NCBI RefSeq assembly: GCF_024763615.1
Contig: NC_077223.1
Location: 53,506,627 to 53,570,626 of the forward strand
Direction of reading: 5' to 3'
Source: Phlebotomus papatasi
Taxonomy: Eukaryota > Arthropoda > Insecta > Diptera > Psychodidae
Length of the DNA stretch: 64,000 bases
The position numbers and the translations under genes were made by a program. Every line of letters begins with the position of its first letter. Positions within the stretch are counted from its first letter, which is position 1. Shown here one piece after another: positions 13,201 through 21,637 of the stretch. The notes under the pieces are model-generated. The model did not search any database. It was not told the origin of the DNA and worked only from the letters and a program-made list of their open reading frames with translations.

Positions 13201-16200
13201 TAATCGATTTCGACTATTTTGAAAACTAGATGATGCTTTTTTCTTTAAATTTCAGTATGTTGTAGTTGAGGTCGAGACCTTTCCAACAGTGGGTCGCACT
13301 CCTCCCTCGATGTTCCCTGACCCGAGCTATAACCAAAAATGTCATGACCGGACTGCATTTTTGGTGTTTCTGAAGCAATTATTACAAAATTTTAGTTTAT
13401 ATCTGAGATCAAGATATTTCTAACGATGGGTCCCATCCGTCTCTACTCCAACCCACGATACCCCGACCCTTACTATATCCATATGAACCGAACTCTATCT
13501 CTAATGTTTATTAACTGATTTTAATGAACTTGACTTTCTTTTGTTGGCCTTCCCCCACTCAGACTATTTAAAATGACCAGTGATAAGCCCAGATAAGCTT
13601 ATGGTAGCTGAGATTCTTTACAGGTGACCTCGGAATGCGTGCAACTCTCGGAGTGTGCAACTTGAAATACGTAAAAATTCTATTGTAAATTGAATTTTGG
13701 GGGTAAAGAATCGCATCGAGCAAACGGTTCTCCCGCCACCGAATTGCCCCCAAAATTCAATTCACAATCGAATTTTCACGCATTCAGAGTTGCAAGCACC
13801 CCGAATTGCACGCATTTCGAGGTCGCCTCGTCGCCTGTAAAGAATTTCAGCTACCATAAGCTTATCACTGACTGGTTTTATTACGTTTTATCACAGTGAA
13901 AATGTATTTTCCGGTTTTTTTGGTTGCTCGCACTAAGAGGAACTCGAACTCACAACACTGTGAGTTAAGACGGGGATCGATCCGCCCAAGAGCCAACGGT
14001 CTTGTCTATTGCGCCACTGAGATCCCCTCAGAGATCACCACTGAGATAGGAATTAAAATGTTTTTTGTTTTGCTTTCAAAAGCGATATTCTAATGCCTTT
14101 ATCTTAAGGAATCTCCGGTTGTAAGGGGCCCGAATTAGGTCGTCTTTAATTTAACCCTTTAAGGACGAATGGGACCCCGGTGTTCCAAAAATAAAAACTA
14201 ATTTTTCGGACTATTTTAAGGACAAAATATCTTTCGATACACAGTAAAAAAAAATTAACACTATTATAGTGTGCAATCTTTCACATCACTATTATAGTGT
14301 TAAATTTGGAAAAAGTGTTTAATTTAAAATTATTTAATTTAAAGTTGCTGAATTTCAAGATGTTGAATTTGGTATTGTTGAATTTTTATGTGTAAATTCA
14401 AAAATTGTTGAATTTTGTTTATTGTTGAATTTTCTTTTCATTTCGAAGATTTTGATTTTTTTGCCTTTTTAGACATTTTTATTGGTTTTTCCTGTACTCG
14501 AGATCCCCCCTGATGCGAAATGATTACATCTGATGCTCGGATTTTCACGATATCCTTATTATGCATATAAATATTTGATGTTCTATATGACTTTTGCCCA
14601 ATGAAAAGAATCTCGACTAAAGTATAAGTCTTAATTGGAAATTCACCAATTTTTACACAACTTTTGTTTAAAAATTCAACAACTTTTGTCTCAAACTTCA
14701 ACAACTTTTGTTTAAAAATTCAACAAATTTGATTGAAATATACAAGGCTTCATACTATAATAGTGTTAAAAATTATGATCAAACTATAATAGTGTTAAAT
14801 TTTGATCATGTGACAAAATATACCATAAAGTTGTGTATTTTTTCACACTATAATAATGTGAAAAACTGTAATCATACTATAATAGCGGTAATTTTTAGAA
14901 TTTTTCAATAGTTTTAAATTACAAAACATTGTTGAAATTTTTTTATGACTATAATAGTGAGAAATTTTACACAGATCGCAATTAAATAATTAATTTATCC
15001 GATTTCACACTATTATAGTGTTAAAATTTTACACATTTTCAAATATAACAACGTTGGTGAAAATTTTTCAACTGGTAATTTTCAATCACGTGACAATAAA
15101 TTATCAAAATTTTGTGCATTTTTTAATCATTTTTAAATTAAACAACAAAAATGATCGATTTTGCACTATTATAGTAGTAAAATTTTACACATTTTTTTAC
15201 TGTGTAGTCAAATAAGTTGTTTTTGTTTTTGGGACACCGGTGTCCCACTTGTCCTTAAAGGGTTAAAAGACAACGTTTTCAACTTTTAACATTTTAAAAT
15301 GAGATTGTTTTAAAGTGGTACAATATTTTAACACAGAAGTGAATTTTATTCAAGGCTAATATTTTTAAATATTTAATTAAATTTATTAAACATTTTTAAA
15401 CTAAAAAAATACGTTTACTGCGGGATGAGCATTTCAATTTTACTTTTGTGAACAATTTTTAAAATGTATTCTAGGAATAGAAAATATATTTCAATATAAT
15501 TTTTTAAATTTATTTTTCAAAATTTTGTAATAATTCTAATTTATTTTGAATATAAAAAAGTTCCAATTCAACTTTTAAAATTAAAAGAAAAATCCTTTGA
15601 GCATAAAAAGATATTTCTTCTAAATTTATTTAGTATAAGGAAACGAAATTCTGATTTGTTTTATTTTATTTTTTATATTTTTAAAAGGCATAGTCTTTCG
15701 TCAAATTATTCCAGTTAATTTTGTTTTTTTTTTTAATTTAAAAAATAGAAAAGGGAGAAAATGCATTATTCCTCAACCGATTTACACAAAAATAGTTTCA
15801 TTTGAAAGGCCTTAGAATTCTGGATAAATCAGAATCATTGCAAAATGGTTATGAATCATAATTTTGATTGCGAGTATTTTGCAAAATCTTTTTGATTTTG
15901 TCGTCGTCTTCTAGGTCACTGAAAGTGTTAAAAAAGTTTAGGGGAAGGTGGGGCGGTTTAACGACGGGGCAGTTTCAATTTTTGCATATTCTTCTTATCC
16001 CTTTGAAAGGAATGGGATAAAACCTTTATGTCATTGAAGAGACAACTGAGACCCATGTATTCTGTAATTTGAATTCTGTAATTGATTTTATAAAACTCTT
16101 TCAAAATGAAACTTTTTGTAATGTCTTATTTTCAACAATTTCTGAATTATTGCACTTATCTATCGAAGTAACATAATTGTATTGAATTACCAGTGGTTTT

Positions 16201-18541
16201 ATGATAATTATAAGGTATTTAGCGTTGAATGAATTCTAAGACGGTTCTGACAATTTCAATTTGAGTTCCGAAAGTGCGTGAGGGGCAGTTTCATGCAAGC
16301 ACACGGAGAAGTTTCCAGTGTCTAACAATTTGCTTTTTTAATCAAAATTAAATTTAAAATGATCATTGAAAACGTTTTGTATCTGTTTTTGTCCATAAAG
16401 TTCGAAATTATGGAAAGTAGTATTTCCTAAAAGTTCATAAAAAATTAAAAAAAAAATAATCTTTGAGTGTTTTTTAAGTGCTTAAAAATGATAAATTTAA
16501 TTGTTTTAATATATTTTTAGAATATTTTCAGGAAGATATTGTAATTTTTTTTTTAGTATCAAAAAAATCAAGACTTTAAAATACTATTATAAAACTGTTA
16601 TACTAAAAAGGACATGTTCTAAAGCGATATGATGAACCAACAATGTACAGAATTAGCTTAGCACTACAAAAGACATTTTTTTCGTAGAAAAATTTAAAGA
16701 AAATTGCTCAATTAATGAGAAATTGGCTTGGAAATATTTGGCGATATTTTATTTTCTCTGTATGATCAATTAGTGTTCAAATTCTGTTATAAAGTTCTTG
16801 TTCGATTATATTTTTAGGTTTTAGAGTCTTAGAAGAGTTTAAAATAGTAATTTTAATCAATTTTGGTATGGCAAGTTTCCTATAAATACGTTTTATCTTT
16901 CTCAAAAATTGCCTCATATTAATCTTAAATTGCCCCGCAATGGGGGACTTTCACACATTCTGCCTTTCAAGTGAAATGAATTTCTCCACAGTAGACTAAT
17001 GAAATTGAAGGATTATTGTTATTATTTTTATTAACCCTAAACCCAACTGTAATTGAAAGAATATACAAAGTTTTACTTCTGTTTATCATCTTTTTGCAAA
17101 ATGGTTCCAAAATCCATTTTGCAATTTAGGGGTGAAACTGCCCCACCCTCCCCTACACAGTTTTGCATGAATTAAACACTCACCTGGTCGATCATCGATT
17201 CCTGCAAACATCTGCTCAAGCTTATTTTCCACTTCGTCGAAATGCGCATTTGTCGCTGCTTGACTCTTCTCCCCATTTTCCTGGGTCTTCTTCTCCTGCT
17301 GCTTTTCTTTCTCCGGAGACTTTCCTGTCTCCCTAGTGGCTACTGTGATGACTGACGTATCCTCCTCCGTGTTGGCAATCATGTCAATTGTCTCAACAGG
17401 TTCCGCATCGTCTGCCCCTTTTCTCCGGCTTCTTCTTCTTGGACTGGAATCCACCCTTTTTTCTGGGGTCTCTGGCGTCTCCGGGATGGCATTCACGGGA
17501 ACCGTTGGTGGCACAGCAATCCTCGGAAGCTCCACACATGGCACACCCATTTCCTCTTCCACATCCTCTACATCCTGGTTTTCCATTCGACTGGTCTTGT
17601 TGGGCTTCCGTTTGCGCCTCTTTCGACCTCCAGTGGAATCCACCGAATCCTCGGTGGACGGTGATATCTGAGCATTTTCCTCCTGGGGCACCGTGAGCCC
17701 CATTTCGTGCCCCGTGGACGCAGAACTGAGATCATTGGGCTGATTGACAGCCGGTGGACTAACACTGGGAGCTGGACTTTGACGTGTAGGAGGAGCTGGA
17801 GGCTGAATGGGACTGTTACACTTGGGAGCATGATTCTTAATTGTATTGTAGAGGGCTTCTTTGACCAGTTCCACAGGTTCCGAGATATTAGACACCTTGG
17901 CAACGTCATTGTTAATTTGCTTAGCATCGCGCACAAATAGCGTTCCTGCTGGACCCATTTCACCATTGTTCTTCTCCTTTGGGACACTCTGAATCACACT
18001 GGGAGTATTGGGTGAAGCATTTGTGCAGCTATTTTTCTGCTGAGGTGACTGCAGATTCCTCGGAGAACTGCTGTTCCTCACAGAAGAGGATACTGTTAAG
18101 TCCATGGTGCCGCTGAAGGGGGCTGAACTTGGTGGAGCGAAGGTCGGTATTAAAGGATTCAAATCCAAGGGCTGCAAAAGAACCCCTCCCTTAAATAATT
18201 CATCCACAAAATTCTCCCATAAGAAAAAGTCATTTCAACTCACATTCTTGTGGTTAGCTGCCATGAAGTTGTAGAGGGTGTCTGAGGGCGGAGGAGTTGG
18301 TGTGTGCCAGGTCATGGGGCGCTCATTTGAGAGATGGGCCAGCTGGGGTTGCCGTGGAATGTACGATGGGACCTACAAGAAATCACCCCCCAAAAATCCC
18401 ATCGTGAGTCTCCCAGTGGCTCAATTTTGTGCAGCACTAGCAGCTCACCTGAAGATGATTCCATGAGGTGGTTGGCGGTTGTCCCAAGCGTCCATGAGAA
18501 TGACCAGACGACATTGCAGACCCGCGGTTTCCTTCATTCAT
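3844..18541 (-). CDS. TCF20/RAI1-like extended-PHD chromatin protein (whole gene, 5 exons)
   Basis: Coding exons on the minus strand: 18541-18449, 18372-18244, 18171-17184, 11494-10812 and 4236-3844. Each has consensus GT-AG borders, phases agree, and the sum is 2286 bases (761 residues). Order: short N-terminus; proline- and serine-rich disordered region; basic patches KRRRRGRKP and KKGRPRLK (AT-hook-like, about residue 465); F-x-GPYVQV; then an extended PHD finger (about residues 550-750) with WMCVFC, LGDLFGPY, VWLHEDCIVW, CILCGKNGATIGC and HVPCA. LGDLFGPY plus GATxGC plus HxPCA is diagnostic of the TCF20/RAI1 group, nuclear proteins that bind nucleosomes. The finger is split between the last two exons by a 6.6 kb intron. 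The start could also be the in-frame ATG at 18514. It faces away from eggless across a shared promoter region. I do not recall a named Drosophila counterpart. Confidence 0.82.
4323..6740. mobile_element. hAT-like non-autonomous element (2418 bp) with 8-base TSD GTTCAGAC
   Basis: The 8-base sequence GTTCAGAC occurs at 4315-4322 and again at 6741-6748. Between them the left end reads TAAAGATCTGCGCACGGAG and the right end, reversed, TAGGGATCTGCTCACGGAA. An 8-base duplication plus a short TA(R)RGATCTGC inverted repeat fits the hAT superfamily. Both subterminal zones (about 4330-4440 and 6615-6725) are packed with TGCGCGC-type motifs, as expected for transposase-binding repeats. No hAT transposase frame is present. 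It lies in the last intron of the TCF20-like gene and contains another element (4796-5533). Confidence 0.75.
4796..5533. mobile_element. Nested MITE with GGGGAGACC ends and TA target
   Basis: Left end TGGGAGACCGGAGATGTTAG and right end, reversed, GGGGAGACCTGGGATGTTTG. TA dinucleotides flank both ends (4794-4795, 5534-5535). It sits inside the hAT-like element, so it arrived later. The longest open frame in it (5190-5540, plus) shows no recognisable domain. Confidence 0.6.
6770..7383. mobile_element. MITE with CAGTGATAAGCCCAGATAAG ends (copy 1)
   Basis: Left end CAGTGATAAGCCCAGATAAG, right end the reverse complement CTTATCTAGGCTTATCACTG. Related copies lie at 13578-13870 and 33451-34009, with a decayed piece at about 41233-41460. 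The interior contains AATTCGAATTTT and 'GGCTCGACGCGATTCTTTAC' style blocks in all copies. No coding capacity. Confidence 0.7.
7410..7795. mobile_element. MITE with about 46-base TIRs starting GTTATCACACTTGCACATTA
   Basis: The first 46 bases (GTTATCACACTTGCACATTA, then AAATTTTAATGTG and CATTAATTG) recur reversed at the right end (7749-7795) with few changes. Non-coding. Confidence 0.65.
8230..8655 (+). mobile_element. 427-base MITE family, copy a
   Basis: Begins GGGTAAGTGTGCCAAATTCC and ends with the reverse complement GGCACACTTACCC, flanked by TA on both sides (8228-8229, 8656-8657). Two other copies of the same length are at 9977-10403 (inverted) and 53808-54234. The near-identical length and sequence suggest recent amplification; TA targets suggest a Tc1/mariner-type transposase acting in trans. 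Confidence 0.8.
9977..10403 (-). mobile_element. 427-base MITE family, copy b (inverted)
   Basis: Reverse orientation of the 8230-8655 copy: starts GTGTAAGTGTGCCAAATTTC and ends AGGCACACTTACCC, TA on both sides. Copies a and b form an inverted pair 1.3 kb apart in the last intron of the TCF20-like gene. Confidence 0.8.
10812..11494 (-). CDS. TCF20-like gene, exon 4: basic AT-hook-like region and start of the PHD finger
   Basis: The acceptor reads TTTCCAGCAG, a tandem NAGNAG site, so the exon may begin at 11494 or 11491 (one residue difference, frame kept). The donor is ACG|GTAAGT at 10812/10811. It encodes KRRRRGRKPMAAK, KRKKGRPRLKP, RFRGPYVQVRG and WMCVFCKFGPHKMGLGDL, i.e. nuclear-localisation-like basic clusters and the first zinc-binding Cys pair of the extended PHD. 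Confidence 0.85.
11934..12073. repeat. 45-base hairpin-forming inverted repeat
   Basis: CGTCGGTTGCCTCAGCAACT (start of the left arm, 11934-11978) pairs with its reverse complement at 12029-12073 with only a few mismatches across about 45 bases; the 50-base loop contains TCGCTGCGCGGCG. A decayed relative lies at about 59290-59435 (GCACAGTTGCTGATCCAACC). Possibly the remnant of a foldback element. Confidence 0.7.
12232..12575. mobile_element. pogo/Tigger-like MITE (344 bp)
   Basis: Left end CAGTAGATTCTCGCTAATTC and right end, reversed, CAGTAGACACTCTCAAATTC, with TA on both sides (12230-12231, 12576-12577). A CAGTA terminus, TA target and 'TAATTCGG' subterminal blocks fit non-autonomous pogo-group elements. 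Confidence 0.65.
12600..13480 (-). repeat. Fragment related to the 1.8 kb modular repeat
   Basis: Contains the same landmark phrases as the 1.8 kb copies at 22.4, 39.0 and 57.4 kb: GATCACGAATAT, GTCCGTCCGTCC, GAGATATCGAC, CTCAAATTTTAGTATGTTAT and GGAAAGCTCTCG. It is a diverged subfamily; its first 300 bases also match 40895-41190. Confidence 0.6.
13578..13870. mobile_element. CAGTGATAAGC MITE, copy 2 (293 bp)
   Basis: Shortest of the set: starts CAGTGATAAGCCCAGATAAG, ends CATAAGCTTATCACTG, with the inverted arms almost meeting in the middle (CCCCAAAATTCAATT on both sides). Confidence 0.7.
13925..14030 (-). repeat. tRNA-derived SINE-like sequence
   Basis: Read on the minus strand: GGATCTCAGTGGCGCAATAG resembles a Pol III A box (TGGCGCAATAG) and, about 35 bases on, GCGGATCGATCCCC resembles a B box. 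It could be a decayed tRNA gene; I see no intact cloverleaf. Confidence 0.45.
14155..15262. mobile_element. TTAA-flanked element, interrupted by another element
   Basis: TTAA at 14151-14154 and 15263-15266. The left end reads CCCTTTAAGGACGAATGGGA and the right end, reversed, CCCTTTAAGGACAAGTGGGA, both followed by ACCCCGGTG/ACACCGGTG. TTAA targets with CCCTTT ends fit piggyBac-type MITEs. Most of the length is a later insertion at 14240-15204. A second copy is at 35575-36089. Confidence 0.65.
14240..15204. mobile_element. Nested CACAGTAAAAA element built of ACTATTATAGTG repeats
   Basis: Begins CACAGTAAAAAAAA and ends TTTTTTTACTGTG, with TA on both sides (14238-14239, 15205-15206). The interior repeats the 12-base palindrome-like motif ACTATTATAGTG(TTAAA) about ten times. 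Non-coding. It splits the TTAA element around it. Confidence 0.65.
15941..17153. mobile_element. GGGGAAGGTGGGGC element (1.2 kb) abutting a splice donor
   Basis: Left end GGGGAAGGTGGGGCGGTTT, right end reversed GGGGAGGGTGGGGCAGTTT, TA on each side (15939-15940, 17154-17155). Belongs to the group of TA-flanked elements starting GGGG(A). Its right end lies 30 bases from the donor end of exon 3 of the TCF20-like gene. Confidence 0.7.
17184..18171 (-). CDS. TCF20-like gene, exon 3: long disordered region
   Basis: Acceptor TTTTGCAG just right of 18171, donor CCAG|GTGAGT at 17184/17183. The exon is 988 bases, phase 0 in and phase 1 out. Rich in Pro, Ser, Thr, Glu; basic cluster GGRKRRKRKPNK and SPRRRSRRK; ends HFDEVENKLEQMFAGIDDRP, a short amphipathic segment. 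No folded domain recognised. Confidence 0.85.
18244..18372 (-). CDS. TCF20-like gene, exon 2
   Basis: 129 bases, phase 0 at both ends, acceptor TTTCTTGTAG, donor AAT|GTGAGT. Encodes 43 residues including VPSYIPRQPQLAHLS and PMTWHTPTPPPSDTLYNF. Small exon found by splice signals and frame continuity. Confidence 0.75.
18449..18541 (-). CDS. TCF20-like gene, exon 1 with start codon
   Basis: ATG at 18541 (MNEGNRGSA) with a second in-frame ATG at 18514 (MSSGHSHGRLGQPP); donor CTTCAG|GTGAG at 18449/18448. The exon ends in phase 0, agreeing with exon 2. I chose the upstream ATG as the longest frame; either may be used. Confidence 0.65.
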
Positions 18542-19210
18542 GCTCCCATGGTTTTCCCACCCAACAAAAGCCTTTTCCACCCACCGCGACGCTATCACAC
18601 ACAGCTAAATGCACTCAAAGACTGTTACACAAGACACAAGGGTAGTTTTTGGGACTGCCGGCGTACTTGGAAATGAGAAAATGGGTGAGTTTTGATCAAA
18701 AATTTGTGAGAAATTCTGCAAATTCTCGGGAGTCAAGATGGCCGGCTGTCACAGCACTATCGCGACACCTGCCAGCATTTTTTCCATTGTATTCAAAATT
18801 TTGTACATTTTATCAAATTTCTAGTTGTAAGCCAACAGAGACTCTCTAAATCTTCGTTTATTTTATTCCAAGCTAACTATTTCACTTGATTTCTTCAAAA
18901 TTTTCTCAAAATTTCCGCAAAATTTTACAGTTCTGTGAAATAAAAAAAAATGCCGCGGCGTCTTCGATTATGATTGGCTGCTCTCCATATGCTGTCAGTT
19001 TTCATAACCTCACTTTTCCTTGAGGCTGAAGCTTCACTTCAGTGGAAAAAGAAATTCAATTTTTAATCCAAAATCTGAGAAAAATTCATCTCATTTGTAG
19101 TTCCACAATGTTCAAGAACAGTTTAAGCAACTCCCAAAGTGTAGAGACAATTTTTTATTAGTTTAATTGTGGTTTTTTTCGGCATAAAACCTTACGAGAC
19201 TCCCGGCACC
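18542..19210. promoter_or_regulatory. Divergent promoter region of the TCF20-like gene and eggless
   Basis: 669 bases separate the two start codons, which face away from each other. Landmarks: CAAGATGGCCGGCTG at about 18734 (YY1-like), GATTGGCT at about 18972 (reverse CCAAT box), and GCCGCGGCG at about 18952. No TATA box is obvious for either gene. AAATGG|GTGAGT near 18684 could be a 5' UTR donor for eggless. Shared control is inferred from position. Confidence 0.5.
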
Positions 19211-21637
19211 ATGAGTGAATCTCTTCTACCTGAAATAACGGATAAGGGGCCCCCGGAGGAGACTTCAGGGAGTGTAGCCGTGATTGATGGGGCTCCTGTT
19301 GAAACAGAGAAACAAAGTACGACCGAGAAAACTGATTTTGATGAGGATCTAGACTGGAACTTAATTGACGCCGCATTTGAAGACAAAGATAGCGTCAGTC
19401 TGGAAAAAGACGCTCAAGACTCTTCCTCACAGAAATCTCAGGAGCTCTTGGAAGAACTGTTGAATGAGGAGATTATGGACTTGGAAAGCCAAACGCCTGA
19501 GGAAAAGAGTGATGATTTAGAAGAGAAAGAAGATCTAAAAATTGAGGAGGACCACGGCGAGGGCACCTCCAAAGGGAATGAAGATATTCAGATGGAAGAA
19601 AAAGTAGTTTCAGACCTAAGTTCTCCTTCAAAGATTGATCTACCAGAGGATTTTGATGTCTTGGAAGAAGATTTATCAGAAGAGAAAGATATTGATAAAG
19701 AAGATCCCGCGAAGAAAACTTTGGCTTCGGAAGGACAAGAAAGCCCAACAAACATCATCAATGCAAAGGATGATGAAATGTTAGACGCAGAAAATTCTGT
19801 AATAAAAGAAAACCTTAAGGAAAAGCAAGATCATATTGAAGTAGAGTTCTCACGAGAGGATGGGGAGGTAGTACTTCAAGACATTTGTCCAAAGGACAAA
19901 GATTCTGTTGACCAGCAGAATAGCTCAAGAGATCCTGATTTAGGAACAGGATCTCCATCAGATAAAGAAGAGGTTCATCAAGAGGAAAATCTGTCAGAAA
20001 AAGAAGAAGATGATAAAGAGACACAGAAGGAGAAAGATTATCAAATAATGGACTTAGAAATTGACCAGGAACCAATTAAAGACACTGAAATGGAAATGGA
20101 TGAAGTCGGGGATGAAGAATTCGCGGAAGAACTAAAAGAATTAATTGAGGAAGAAGAGAAAATTGTCCAGACCACTTTAGAAATCCCTGAAGAATCTACA
20201 GATTTTCCGAACGTACAAGAAAGCACTGAATCCGCTCTGGACCAAGAAGATGAATTAAACAATGAGGAAGGGATTGAGGAGAAAATTCCAGAAGATGAAT
20301 TGAAAGATTCAGAGGAAAAAAATCCAGTCCAAAGTGTTGTGGAGGAATCACAAGAATCACAAAAAAGCATAATCGCAGACGACAAAGATTTTTCTACAGA
20401 AAATCAAAGTAACACAGAAATCATTGAAGAATCGCAGGAGGCTGCCAAGGAATTTATCGATGAATCGCAGGAGGCTGTGAAAGAAATAAATGAACAATCG
20501 CAGGAAGCGGTGAAGGAAATAAATGAAGAATCGCAGGAAGCGGTGAAAGAAATGAATGAAGAATCGCAGGAAGCTGTGAAAGAAAATGCCTCAGAAGAAA
20601 ATAACGAAAAACTCGAAGAAGTAAAGACACCCACTGCAGATAAATCTCCAAAGAACGATGATGACGATGTTGTGCTTATTGAAGAGGATGAGCCTACAGA
20701 AGGTGAAAAGTCAAAGGAGCCTCCTGCAGAAGAAAAAGCCCCTGAGACTTCCACGAAATCCGAAAAGACTCCAGTTCAAGCTCAGGAAGAGGGCAAAGTT
20801 GAGGAAGAAGATGATGATGTGATTGAGATTCCTGAGGATGAACCTGCACAGGAAACAGAGGAAGTGCCCAAAGTGGCAGAAAAGAAGATAAAAAGTCCTA
20901 AGGAACCCCCTTCAGAAACAAAACTCAGCAAATCTGCAAGTGTCACTGAGGAAAATAGCTCAGTGAGCATGGATCTGGAGTCAAATGATGTTCCCAGCGA
21001 AAAGACCGATACCATTGAGGATGATTCAACACCCATGGACATGGAAGTGGACGAAACGGCAAATGCTGAGTGGCCAGTCGATAAATTCAAGACCCAGGAT
21101 TCCATAGAAGAGAAACAGGAAAAGAGCAAACACTATGATTGCATCAATTTGGCATGCAAAAGCCAAAATGGTGAGGAGTTTGCTCCGGCTCAAGGATTCA
21201 TTGTGAGCTTCTACAGCACCAAGAAGCGCAAGAAGACTCAGTATGTCTGTCAGCCTTGCCACCAAGTGGCCATGGAGAAGATGATGGAGTACTGCAATGT
21301 CCTCACAAACCATAAGCCTATCTTCCATCATTTTCCGCAGCACACGGAAGTGGTAGAGATTTCGGACAGCAGCGAAGACTCATCGCCTGAGGATGAATTG
21401 GTGCAGACTATGAGGAGGCCCCTCAGTGAGGCAGAAAGACAGCTGATTGAGAAGAATCTGGACGAAGTAATTATTTCAACGATGGAAAAAGTGAAGATCA
21501 ATCAACAGTTTGAGTGGACAAAGCAGGATCTGGAGAAGAGGTTCAATAAACTGGAAAACTCTCATTCAACGCTGAATGCTGAGTTTCAAAAGATTCAGAA
21601 GATTGCCGATGGAATGTTCAAAAACCTCAATTCACGG
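19211..21637 (+). CDS. egg: egg exon 1: acidic N-terminus, tandem repeat and coiled coil
   Basis: Start ATG in GGCACCATGAGTG (open frame continues upstream to 19169 without another ATG). Donor CACGG|GTGAGT after 21637. 809 residues, strongly acidic. Residues about 403-460 repeat ESQEAVKEINE five times. Near the end CINLACKSQNGEEF, YVCQPCHQVA and the helical LSEAERQLIEKNLDEVI segment resemble the conserved N-terminal part of SETDB1. Confidence 0.93.

Noticed and set aside
20041..20754. Long minus-strand frames rich in Ser within egg exon 1
   Set aside because: They are the complement of Glu-rich codons (GAA/GAG to TTC/CTC, TCT) and have no independent support.
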